Source of the DNA: an uncultured Alphaproteobacteria bacterium
Lineage (GTDB): Bacteria; Pseudomonadota; Alphaproteobacteria; Rickettsiales; UBA1997
Length of the DNA: 32,830 nt
Assembly (NCBI GenBank): GCA_903898475.1
Contig: CAIUFU010000054.1
Location: 1 to 32,830 of the forward strand
Reading direction: 5' to 3'
Both the position numbers and the translations under genes were made by a program. Positions 1 to 6,945 of the stretch are shown in pieces (positions within the stretch are counted from its first letter, which is position 1; every line of letters begins with the position of its first letter). The notes under the pieces are model-generated. The model was not told the origin of the DNA. It was given only the letters and a program-made list of their open reading frames with translations, and made no database searches.

Positions 1-53
1 GGTTCTTGCCTCTCCAAATTTTCTCTTGTGATTTTTGTCTAAAATATCAAGGG

Positions 54-76
54 TTGCAAAATTCTTAATTTTGCAA
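54..76 (+). promoter_or_regulatory. Hairpin abutting a strong ribosome binding site
   Basis: A perfect inverted repeat with two 10-nt arms (54-63 and 67-76) and a 3-nt loop ends exactly where the purine-rich ribosome binding site AAGGAGAAGG (75-84) begins, and the ATG follows at 90. The last two A residues of the ribosome binding site belong to the right arm, so folding of the mRNA could affect ribosome access. It could equally be a protein operator. The palindrome is seen directly; its function is inferred. Confidence 0.45.
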
Positions 77-89
77 GGAGAAGGTTACC

Positions 90-947
90 ATGCGACAATT
101 TTCAACCGCTTTACATTCTTTAAAAGTTCTTCTCATTAGGTCTCCGCGTGAAAAAGAATATGGATTAGCTAAGCTTTATATTCCCGGCATCCCCTTCAAA
201 CCTTTTTCTGAGGGTGAAAGATTGAGTTTGGGTTGGGCTTCATCAAGCGAGCTGATTTCTACTTATAATCTTTGTTCAAAATCTCAGGATTATTTATCTG
301 AGGATGATGAAGAGCGTAGCGACAAAAACCCACCGCAACGCGGCGATGTCATTGCTCATTTGGCAAAATATCATGATCCGCATGAAACTGAAGCTTATCT
401 GTCATCGGTAAAAGGCTTGGTTAGTAATGGTGACTACAATAATGATAAGCTTTTTAGAGAGGCTGAAGATCGTAGATTGCCAGCCTACGTTTTGAAGGAT
501 GGACTGCTTGATTTACGAAAGTCCGATGGCACTTTTGAGCCAGCAAAATTCTCTCGGGATATTATTTCTTTTGATAAAAGGGATCGTAGCCCTCAAGAAG
601 TGCAAGGGTTGGTGGAGTATCTAAGGAAAAATTATGAAACTATCATTGCGGAGAGAGCGCAACAATATTCGTGGCCAAAATATCTGAGTTTTCTGTCTAG
701 CTGTAAGAAAAACATTCTTAACGAAATTACCTCAAGGATTGAAGCTGATACCCACCAGAAGGCTCTAGCAATTAATCCAGCCTACAAAAAAGAGTGGGAT
801 GAGAGTTGTCAAACTTCAGAAACAAAAGTTGAAACTCCATTTGTTGAAACTCCCAATCCGATTCTGCAACAAAATGATGACAAGTTAACAGAGGCTAGAC
901 AGGCTTTTTATGATCAGAATTACGATGCGATCTCGAGATATGATTAG
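90..947 (+). CDS. Hypothetical protein, 285 aa, soluble, unrecognised
   Basis: I do not recognise this protein. It has no signal peptide or membrane segment, is highly charged, and has a Thr/Pro-containing stretch with a repeated VETP element near residues 245-260 before a short acidic C-terminus. The start at 90 is supported by a strong Shine-Dalgarno sequence (AAGGAG, 75-80), which is unusual here because most neighbours have none. A 10-bp hairpin touches that site. The gene stands alone: the next gene, mreD, has its own predicted promoter and begins 133 bp after the stop. Bases directly after its TAG stop (948-967) recur after the stop of the gene ending at 15250. Composition is similar to neighbours, with several AGG and CTA codons. 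It could be a lineage-specific accessory protein or an effector; no function is assigned. Confidence 0.75.
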   Translation: MRQFSTALHSLKVLLIRSPREKEYGLAKLYIPGIPFKPFSEGERLSLGWASSSELISTYNLCSKSQDYLSEDDEERSDKNPPQRGDVIAHLAKYHDPHETEAYLSSVKGLVSNGDYNNDKLFREAEDRRLPAYVLKDGLLDLRKSDGTFEPAKFSRDIISFDKRDRSPQEVQGLVEYLRKNYETIIAERAQQYSWPKYLSFLSSCKKNILNEITSRIEADTHQKALAINPAYKKEWDESCQTSETKVETPFVETPNPILQQNDDKLTEARQAFYDQNYDAISRYD

Positions 948-1004
948 AGACTGTTAGCTAATTCCTTCGACCTCATATTTCGTCCTATTTTTGCTTATTT
1001 TTTC

Positions 1005-1039
1005 TGGACAAAAAGCAGTCGACAAATAATTTCCGCCGC
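1005..1039 (+). promoter_or_regulatory. Predicted promoter of mreD-mrdA
   Basis: A -35-like TGGACA (1005-1010) and a -10-like TAATTT (1027-1032) are separated by exactly 16 bp and followed by a GC-rich block CCGCCGC (1033-1039). Start-site placement would give a leader of about 40 nt. The same geometry is seen upstream of the ABC-F, rplY and atpD genes in this window, which is the main support. Confidence 0.5.
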
Positions 1040-1079
1040 TTCTCCCGCTGCTTAATTTTTCCAAAAAAAATCTCTAAAA

Positions 1080-1580
1080 ATGCTTGAACAAAAATCAATT
1101 TTGCGAGTTGTTGCGTTGCACTTAATCGCGATTTTGTTCGTTATCATTAACGTCTCCGACATCAGAATTACTGGCCTTTCACACATCATTCCGCTTTTTG
1201 ATTTGATGATGATTTTTTATTTTGGCGCCTTCAAAAACACTTTCGGAATTTGGTTTATTTTTCTTTTGGGCATTTGGAATGACGCGCTAAACGGCAACCC
1301 ACTGGGCACCACCGCGCTTTGCTACATTTTGTTGGTGAAACTTTTTTCAGTTTTAAATCACAAAATGATGATCAAAGAAAATTTCCGTCAAGTTTGGCAG
1401 CAATTTGTCGCTTTCTGTTTTCTGTTTTTGCTGATGAAATGGCTGATTTTATCAATCTTTAGCGGCCAATTTGTTTCAATCACCAACGCACTAGTGCAGC
1501 TGCTTCTGAGCTCGGCTCTCTATATTTTGATGCATAAATTTTTCGACTATCTCAGTCACAAATTGTTAGAGGAAAATTAG
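1080..1580 (+). CDS. mreD: Rod shape-determining protein MreD
   Basis: Integral inner-membrane component of the elongasome, which links MreB/MreC to peptidoglycan synthesis during lateral wall growth. The 166-residue protein is almost entirely hydrophobic, with about six predicted membrane segments (roughly 5-26, 30-50, 53-72, 78-98, 105-130, 135-156) and short charged loops, a size and layout typical of MreD. Assignment rests on this topology plus direct coupling to mrdA: its TAG stop shares one base with the GTG start of mrdA. There is no Shine-Dalgarno sequence; the bases before the ATG are A-rich. The mreB and mreC genes that usually precede it are absent; an unrelated gene lies upstream, so this looks like a split mre cluster driven from its own promoter at 1005-1039. 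Confidence 0.8.
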   Translation: MLEQKSILRVVALHLIAILFVIINVSDIRITGLSHIIPLFDLMMIFYFGAFKNTFGIWFIFLLGIWNDALNGNPLGTTALCYILLVKLFSVLNHKMMIKENFRQVWQQFVAFCFLFLLMKWLILSIFSGQFVSITNALVQLLLSSALYILMHKFFDYLSHKLLEEN

Positions 1581-3397
1581 TGCTTCGCGACATTCGCAAA
1601 AATAAAATTTTCAATCGTCGTGCCTTAATTCTTGGTGCTGCCCAATCAACTTTGGCAAGCGCTCTGGTGCTGCGTTTGAGCTATTTGCAATTGTGGAAGC
1701 ATGAAGAATATTCAATTCAATCTGACAGCAATCGTATCAAGCCGATGATTAATCCGGCGCCGCGCGGTACGATTGTTGATCGCAACGGATTTCCTCTGAC
1801 TAAAAATGACGGCAATTATCGCTTACTCCTTTACTCTGATCGACGCAGAAATTCTCAAGAATTAATCGATAAACTGTCTCAGGTGCTCGATCTAACCGAT
1901 GAGCAAAAAAATATTTTCGCCAGCAAAATCAAAAGTTCGCGCCGCAAAAGCATCGTTTCTTTGATGGATAATTTAGGTTGGGACGATCTGGCGCGCATTG
2001 AAACTAACTCACATTTGTTGCCCGGTGTTTCAATTGAAAGTGGCATTATGCGCCGCTATCCATATCCTGCTGAAACCGCGCATCTTGTGGGTTACGTCTC
2101 GCTTCCTTCCGAAAAAGAAATTGATGAAAATGAGCAGAATCTTTTTATGCATCCCGATTTTCGCATGGGGAAATTTGGTTTAGAAAAATCTTTCGACGAA
2201 GCTCTGCGCGGCAAATATGGTGTCAAATATGTTGAGGTGAATGTTCATGAAATTCCTCTCCGCACATTGTCGGTAAAGACTTCAGTTGAAGGCTCGCGCT
2301 TGCAGACCACAATTGATTTTCCTTTGCAGAAATTTGTTACCGAAAGAATCAAAGATGATGTCGCTTCAGTAGTTGTGATGAATGTGAAAAGCGGTGAAAT
2401 TTTGGCTTACGCATCGAGCCCAACTTTTGATCCAAATAATTTCGTTGAAGGTGTTTCGCGCGAATATTGGAACCAGCTTTACGCCGATCCGCACAAACCT
2501 TTGAGCAACAAACCCATCGCGGCGACTTATCCACCGGGTTCAATTTTCAAATTAATGGTGGCGCTTGCCGGCCTTGAATCGGGCTTTAATCCTGCTACTA
2601 AAGTTCATTGCAGTGGCTCTTACCAATTTGGCAAAAGAGCCTTTCACTGCTGGAAAGAAGGCGGCCACGGCACGCTTGATTTGATGGGTGGCATCATGCA
2701 TTCCTGCAACGTTTATTTTTTCACTTTGGCTAATCAAATCGGTCACGAAAAATTCACCGAAATGGCGCGCCACTTTGGTTATGGCGAAAAAATGGACATT
2801 AGTTTGCACGGCAGCAAAAGCGGCAATGTGCCCTCCGACGAATGGAAAAGAAAAGTTTTTAAAGAAGGTTGGATGGGCGGAGACACCCTAAACACGGCAA
2901 TCGGGCAAGGATCAGTTTTAGCCACACCTCTACAAATGGCGGTGGTTACTGCTAGAATCGCTAATGGCGGCATTCCGATTAAGCCTTATCTGGTGCGCAA
3001 CCACAATATTTTTCAACAATTTGATGCATTGAAATCTCAGCCTATCGTCAAGCCAGCGCATGTTAAATTTGTGCAAGAAGGAATGCGCCGCGTAGTTAAC
3101 GAACCGGGTGGCACGGCTTACGGCAAAAGAATTGAAATTAAAGGTTTTGAAATGGCGGGCAAAACCGGAACCTCGCAAGTGATTTCCAAAAGAGAAAAAG
3201 AAATGACAAAAGAAGAAAATGCCGCCAATGCTAACCACGCAATTTTCACTGGCTTTGCGCCGTTTCACGATCCGAAATATGCTATTTCCGTTGTAGTGGA
3301 GCATGGTGGATCTGGATCTGGCGCTGCAGCACCAATCGCTAAAGATGTGATGATGGAATTGCAGGGTTTGAATAAGCGAATTGTCACCCCGAGTTAA
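1580..3397 (+). CDS. mrdA: Penicillin-binding protein 2, elongation transpeptidase
   Basis: Class B penicillin-binding protein that cross-links peptidoglycan in the periplasm during cell elongation, normally with RodA. 605 residues, usual for the family. One N-terminal membrane anchor (about 15-38) precedes the dimerisation/pedestal region (APRGTIVDRNG near residue 60). The transpeptidase domain carries all three active-site motifs: S321-I-F-K324 (nucleophile Ser321), S375-C-N377 and K528-T-G530. The GTG start at 1580 overlaps the mreD stop (TAGTG), implying translational coupling. RodA usually follows directly; here a prepilin-like surface protein gene follows after 95 bp, so rodA must be elsewhere. 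FtsI at 25085 is the paralogous division enzyme; adjacency to mreD identifies this one as the elongation enzyme. Confidence 0.93.
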   Translation: MLRDIRKNKIFNRRALILGAAQSTLASALVLRLSYLQLWKHEEYSIQSDSNRIKPMINPAPRGTIVDRNGFPLTKNDGNYRLLLYSDRRRNSQELIDKLSQVLDLTDEQKNIFASKIKSSRRKSIVSLMDNLGWDDLARIETNSHLLPGVSIESGIMRRYPYPAETAHLVGYVSLPSEKEIDENEQNLFMHPDFRMGKFGLEKSFDEALRGKYGVKYVEVNVHEIPLRTLSVKTSVEGSRLQTTIDFPLQKFVTERIKDDVASVVVMNVKSGEILAYASSPTFDPNNFVEGVSREYWNQLYADPHKPLSNKPIAATYPPGSIFKLMVALAGLESGFNPATKVHCSGSYQFGKRAFHCWKEGGHGTLDLMGGIMHSCNVYFFTLANQIGHEKFTEMARHFGYGEKMDISLHGSKSGNVPSDEWKRKVFKEGWMGGDTLNTAIGQGSVLATPLQMAVVTARIANGGIPIKPYLVRNHNIFQQFDALKSQPIVKPAHVKFVQEGMRRVVNEPGGTAYGKRIEIKGFEMAGKTGTSQVISKREKEMTKEENAANANHAIFTGFAPFHDPKYAISVVVEHGGSGSGAAAPIAKDVMMELQGLNKRIVTPS

Positions 3398-3416
3398 TGA
3401 CTCAAAATGACCAAGT

Positions 3417-3444
3417 TTGGTTGTTAGTTCTTGATTGATAAAGC
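3417..3444 (+). promoter_or_regulatory. Possible promoter of the first prepilin-like surface gene
   Basis: TTGGTT (3417-3422), a 16-bp spacer and TAAAGC (3439-3444) followed by GCAG fit the promoter pattern repeated in this window, about 50 bp before the ATG. The match is weaker than at atpD or rplY. Read-through from mrdA is the alternative. Confidence 0.3.
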
Positions 3445-3492
3445 GCAGTTCTTTCTCCTGATTCTTTTTCGATTAAATTTTTAGTACTAAAC

Positions 3493-6400
3493 ATGCACTC
3501 TAAGAAACACTCAGCTTTCTCTCTTCTAGAAGTGTCAGCTGTCCTGATTATTGTCGGTATTTTTATTGCCGGAGTTGTTGCGGCTAACGGCATGGTTTCA
3601 AAGTTCAGAATTACCGCGGCCCAAACTTTAAGCCGTTCATCACCAATTAACGAAGTTCCAGATGCCGCGATCTGGCTCGAAACCAGCTTGGATACTAGTT
3701 TTAACTCTAGTGAAAGTTCTGATACATCATCTCTGACAACTTGGTATGATTCTAGAGCTTCAATGAGCAAAGTTACGGTTCAGGCGGTTTCGGGAAATCC
3801 TACTTATTCTAACACTATCAATCGCATTCACGCTGTTAAGTTTAACGGGTCGGGATATTTCACCTTTGACGGCAGCTTTTTAAACAAGAGCGATTACACA
3901 ATTTTCATTTTAGAAAAAAGAGAAAGTGCCAATGCTGGCAATTATTTTTTGGGAGATAGTTCGGTTACAACCCCAAACCAAAATCTGCTTTTAGGCTACA
4001 GTGCCGATGGGCAAATCACTCATAGTCAAGGCACTAACTCTTACGCTGCAGGCATTAGTAATTACTCTAGCTCCGGTGGTGCGCCGCGAGTTTTTACCTT
4101 CACGCAAAGCGCAACAGCTGGCAAAAAAACTTATATCAATGGTGTGCTTGCGGCGGAAAGCTCTGATACAACTCAGCTTAGCGGCATTTCAACTTTAAGC
4201 ATTGGCCAAGGCTACACCGGACAAATTGGTGAAGTTGCTATATTTACAAGAGCACTCGAGCCTGAAGAGAGAATAGCCATTGAAGATTATGTCGGCAAAA
4301 AATGGTCTTCAAAAATTAATCGCGCCAACGCTGTAAGCTGTATTGACGGCACGGTTACGTTAAATGGTTGCGATAGTTCAACGCCAACTACTCCAACTCC
4401 AATTACTTGCGCGGTTAGTGTTACTGGCGTTTCCAGCACTGCTGCAGTTGCAAGTGGTAGCGGAACTTTAACTTGTGATGTCACCGGCTACAGAGGAACT
4501 AGCGCTTACACTTGTGCCAGTGGAACTCTTACTGCTGCGGCTTGCGCTTGCGCTAGCGGCTATGCTGCCTCGGGTGGAGCATGTGTTGCAACTCCAACTA
4601 CTTGCGCGGTTAGTGTTACTGGTGTTTCCAGCACTGCTGCAGTTGCAAGTGGTAGCGGAACTTTAACTTGTGACGTTACCGGCTACACTGGAACCAGCGC
4701 CTACACTTGTGCCGGCGGAACCCTTACCGCCGCGACTTGCGCTTGCGCTAGTGGATATGCTGCGTCGGGCGGAGCATGTGTTGCATCTGGTGCAAATTGC
4801 ACTGGTGGCACAATTGATAACTCAGTATCGGGCTATGTAATTCACAAATTTTTGAGTGGCGGAACTTTCACCTGCCCAGCTGCAAAAACTGTTGAGGTTC
4901 TTGTGGTCGCCGGTGGTGGTGGCGGCGGTGGCGGCGGTGGTGGCGGTGGTGGCGCAGGAGGTGGCGCGGGTGGTTTAATTTATAATTCTAGTTTTTCAGT
5001 TTCGACTTCTCCAATTACAGTAACCGTTGGTAATGGCGGTGCTGGTGGTCCCGGCAATAATTACAATTTGGCGGGCGTTGGCAGCAATGGTGGAAATTCA
5101 GTGTTTTCAAGCTTGACTGCTGTTGGTGGTGGTGGTTCGGGAGCTCGTGAAGATAGTGGAAATGCTGGGTTATCCGGTGGTTCTGGTGGCGGCGGTGGTA
5201 TTTCGGGAACTTCTAAAGCTGGTGGATCGGCAACTTCCGGACAAGGCAATGCTGGTGGTGCTAACGGACAAGGTGGAAATTATGGTGGTGGTGGCGGCGG
5301 CGGAGCTGGAGCTGCTGGTCAAAATGGCACTAGCAGCAAAGGTGGAAATGGTGGCGTGGGCTTGCAATATAGCATCAGCGGCACCTCAACTTACTACGCT
5401 GGCGGTGGCGCGGCTTCTTACTATTCTTCAGGCGGCACTTTTGGTACGGGTGGATTAGGCGGCGGCGGCTCAGTTGGAGTTGCGGGAACTGCTAATACTG
5501 GCGGCGGTGGCGGCGGAGGAACGACTACTTCAGACTCTGGTTTGGCTGGTGGTTCTGGTATTGTGATTGTGCGTTATGCCAGTGGGCCTGCAACTAGTTG
5601 CGCGGTTAGTGTGACTGGTGTAACGAGCCCAGCCACGGTTAGTATTGGCGCCAGCGGTAGCTTGTCTTGCGGTTCAGGTTATACTGGTTCGGTAAGCTAT
5701 ACTTGTCTTTCTGCGGGTGTTTTAAGTACTACGGGATCTTGCGCAGCGATTACTAGTTGTCCTGTTTCTGTAACAGGAGTGACTACGCCAACCACAGTCA
5801 GTGTTGGAGCTAGTGGCAGCTTATCTTGTGGTTCAGGTTACACTGGCTCGGTGACTTACACTTGTCCTTCTACGGGTGTTTTAAGTACCACGGGATCTTG
5901 CGCAGTGATTACTAGTTGTCCGGTTTCTGTGACGGGAGTTACTACGCCAACCACAGTCAGTGTTGGAGCTAGTGGCAGCTTATCTTGCGGTTCAGGTTAC
6001 ACTGGCTCGGTGACTTACACTTGTCCTTCGACTGGAACTCTCAGCGTTACAGGAACTTGTACTGCACCAGTTTCAACTTCTGTAGTTCGAACATCAGGCA
6101 CGTCTTACACGGTACCATCCGGAGTTACCCAAGTTAAAGTTTGGGCAATCGGCGCCGGTGGTGGTGGCGGCGGAGCCGGTGGAGCCGGTGGCGGCGGCGG
6201 AGCTGGTGGTGTTGCTTACAAAACTTGGACAGTCTCGCCAGGAAATACCATTACTTATTCAATTGGCACTGGCGGTAATGGTGGCGTTGGCTCAGGAAAA
6301 ACAGGGGCAACTGGCGGCAATACAACAGTGACCATTAGTGGTGTAACAATCACCGGTAATGGCGGCGGTGGTGGACGTGGCGATAATGCTACCGCATCGG

Positions 6401-6831
6401 TTGGTGGTTCATTTAGTGGTGGTGATGGTGGTGTTGCAGGTGGTGGCACGGTTGGAATATCTGGTGACAGAGGAGGAAGCGCTGGTGCTGCGATCGGCGG
6501 AGTGAACGGAACCGTTCCCCCTGACACTGCTTTTGGCGGAACCGGTGCTAACAGTGCTGATGTGAGTGCGCTATTTACAACGCTTGCGGCAGTTGGAGGT
6601 TATCCAACCGTAAGTGGAGGTGCGGGATCCGATAGTGGTAACATAGGTGGCGAAACCAATCACGGCTCAGCTGCTACCGGATTTGGTTGCGGTGGTGGTG
6701 GCGCTGGCTGGTGGGGTGGCAATGGTGGCGCTGGCAGATATGGCGGCGGCGGCGGTGGCGCTGCTGGTGAAGGTAGTTCTAGAACTGGTGGCGGCGGTGG
6801 TGCTGGTGCGGTTGTGCTAAAATTCTTCTAA
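3493..6831 (+). CDS. Prepilin-like surface protein A: LamG-like, Cys repeats, two polyglycine domains
   Basis: Large exported protein of 1112 aa. A short basic leader ends at Ala8, followed by F9-S-L-L-E13 and a hydrophobic helix to about residue 30. This is the class III (type IV prepilin) signature with the conserved Glu at +5, so prepilin peptidase cleavage is expected. Residues about 55-272 form a LamG/concanavalin A-like module ending in IEDYVGKKW. Then come two 65-aa Cys-rich repeats (from C306), a polyglycine domain with a run of 14 Gly ending GIVIVRY, three 53-aa repeats with four Cys each in a sushi-like order, and a second polyglycine domain ending in VVLKFF. Paralogues lie at 8471 and 12782; this is the only one with the second repeat-plus-glycine block. 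Function is inferred to be adhesion or a surface appendage. There is no Shine-Dalgarno sequence. The length could be affected by assembly of repeats. Confidence 0.8.
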   Translation: MHSKKHSAFSLLEVSAVLIIVGIFIAGVVAANGMVSKFRITAAQTLSRSSPINEVPDAAIWLETSLDTSFNSSESSDTSSLTTWYDSRASMSKVTVQAVSGNPTYSNTINRIHAVKFNGSGYFTFDGSFLNKSDYTIFILEKRESANAGNYFLGDSSVTTPNQNLLLGYSADGQITHSQGTNSYAAGISNYSSSGGAPRVFTFTQSATAGKKTYINGVLAAESSDTTQLSGISTLSIGQGYTGQIGEVAIFTRALEPEERIAIEDYVGKKWSSKINRANAVSCIDGTVTLNGCDSSTPTTPTPITCAVSVTGVSSTAAVASGSGTLTCDVTGYRGTSAYTCASGTLTAAACACASGYAASGGACVATPTTCAVSVTGVSSTAAVASGSGTLTCDVTGYTGTSAYTCAGGTLTAATCACASGYAASGGACVASGANCTGGTIDNSVSGYVIHKFLSGGTFTCPAAKTVEVLVVAGGGGGGGGGGGGGGAGGGAGGLIYNSSFSVSTSPITVTVGNGGAGGPGNNYNLAGVGSNGGNSVFSSLTAVGGGGSGAREDSGNAGLSGGSGGGGGISGTSKAGGSATSGQGNAGGANGQGGNYGGGGGGGAGAAGQNGTSSKGGNGGVGLQYSISGTSTYYAGGGAASYYSSGGTFGTGGLGGGGSVGVAGTANTGGGGGGGTTTSDSGLAGGSGIVIVRYASGPATSCAVSVTGVTSPATVSIGASGSLSCGSGYTGSVSYTCLSAGVLSTTGSCAAITSCPVSVTGVTTPTTVSVGASGSLSCGSGYTGSVTYTCPSTGVLSTTGSCAVITSCPVSVTGVTTPTTVSVGASGSLSCGSGYTGSVTYTCPSTGTLSVTGTCTAPVSTSVVRTSGTSYTVPSGVTQVKVWAIGAGGGGGGAGGAGGGGGAGGVAYKTWTVSPGNTITYSIGTGGNGGVGSGKTGATGGNTTVTISGVTITGNGGGGGRGDNATASVGGSFSGGDGGVAGGGTVGISGDRGGSAGAAIGGVNGTVPPDTAFGGTGANSADVSALFTTLAAVGGYPTVSGGAGSDSGNIGGETNHGSAATGFGCGGGGAGWWGGNGGAGRYGGGGGGAAGEGSSRTGGGGGAGAVVLKFF
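4405..4782 (+). repeat. Two tandem 195-bp coding repeats
   Basis: Two in-frame copies with a 195-bp period (65 codons) start at 4405 and 4600. They are nearly identical in DNA over long stretches, including synonymous positions, with scattered substitutions. Each encodes a Cys-containing unit beginning TCAVSVTGVSS and ending in a CxCASGYAASGGACV element. The retained DNA identity points to recent duplication or gene conversion. Confidence 0.85.
4912..4974 (+). repeat. GGN trinucleotide tract encoding polyglycine
   Basis: Fourteen consecutive Gly codons (GGT/GGC mixed, 4912-4953) are followed by seven more Gly/Ala codons. Shorter GGN tracts recur through this gene (for example about 6157-6210) and in the genes at 8471 and 12782. 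Such tracts can slip or recombine; changes in multiples of three would keep the frame. Confidence 0.85.
5596..6075 (+). repeat. Three tandem 159-bp coding repeats
   Basis: Three copies with an exact 159-bp period (53 codons), with the first Cys codons at 5599, 5758 and 5917. Copies two and three are nearly identical in DNA for most of their length. Each encodes four Cys in the order C-x-C-GYTG-YTC-x-C, resembling a sushi/CCP module without its usual Trp. Confidence 0.85.
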
Positions 6832-6834
6832 ATT

Positions 6835-6869
6835 AATTGCTCACAAAATTCACCAGTTTGTGAGCAATT
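6835..6869 (+). terminator. Strong hairpin after surface protein A gene
   Basis: A perfect 13-bp stem (6835-6847 with 6857-6869) and 9-nt loop start four bases after the stop of the upstream gene. A clear U-run is missing (GTTACTTG follows), so it may be a weak terminator or an mRNA 3'-end stabiliser. It lies immediately before the ABC-F promoter and so separates the two units. Confidence 0.55.
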
Positions 6870-6874
6870 GTTAC

Positions 6875-6910
6875 TTGTGCTTTGACATTGCGCTCCTAGA
6901 TTGCGCGCCC
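6875..6910 (+). promoter_or_regulatory. Predicted promoter of ABC-F gene
   Basis: TTGTGC (6875-6880), 16 bp, TAGATT (6897-6902), then GCGCGCCC (6903-6910). The 14 bases TAGATTGCGCGCCC are identical at the atpD promoter (29909-29922) with the same spacing from a TTGCAC box. A GC-rich discriminator of this kind is typical of growth-rate-linked alphaproteobacterial promoters. It also shows that translation cannot begin at the in-frame TTG at 6901. Confidence 0.6.
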
Positions 6911-6945
6911 CTTTTACCCAACATTTTTATCTTTCCAAAAGTACC

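Noticed and set aside
3402..3770. Antisense open frame over the start of surface gene A, with similar ones at 8464-8706 and 12766-12999
   Set aside because: The three antisense translations resemble each other only because the sense strand encodes a conserved module. They have no ribosome binding site or family features.
4405..6075. Regular repeats that might suggest a CRISPR array
   Set aside because: Units are 159-195 bp, contiguous and in frame; there are no short repeats with unique spacers and no cas genes.
6255..6527. Proline-rich antisense frames in the glycine-rich regions
   Set aside because: GGN codons on the sense strand read as CCN on the other strand; composition alone explains them.
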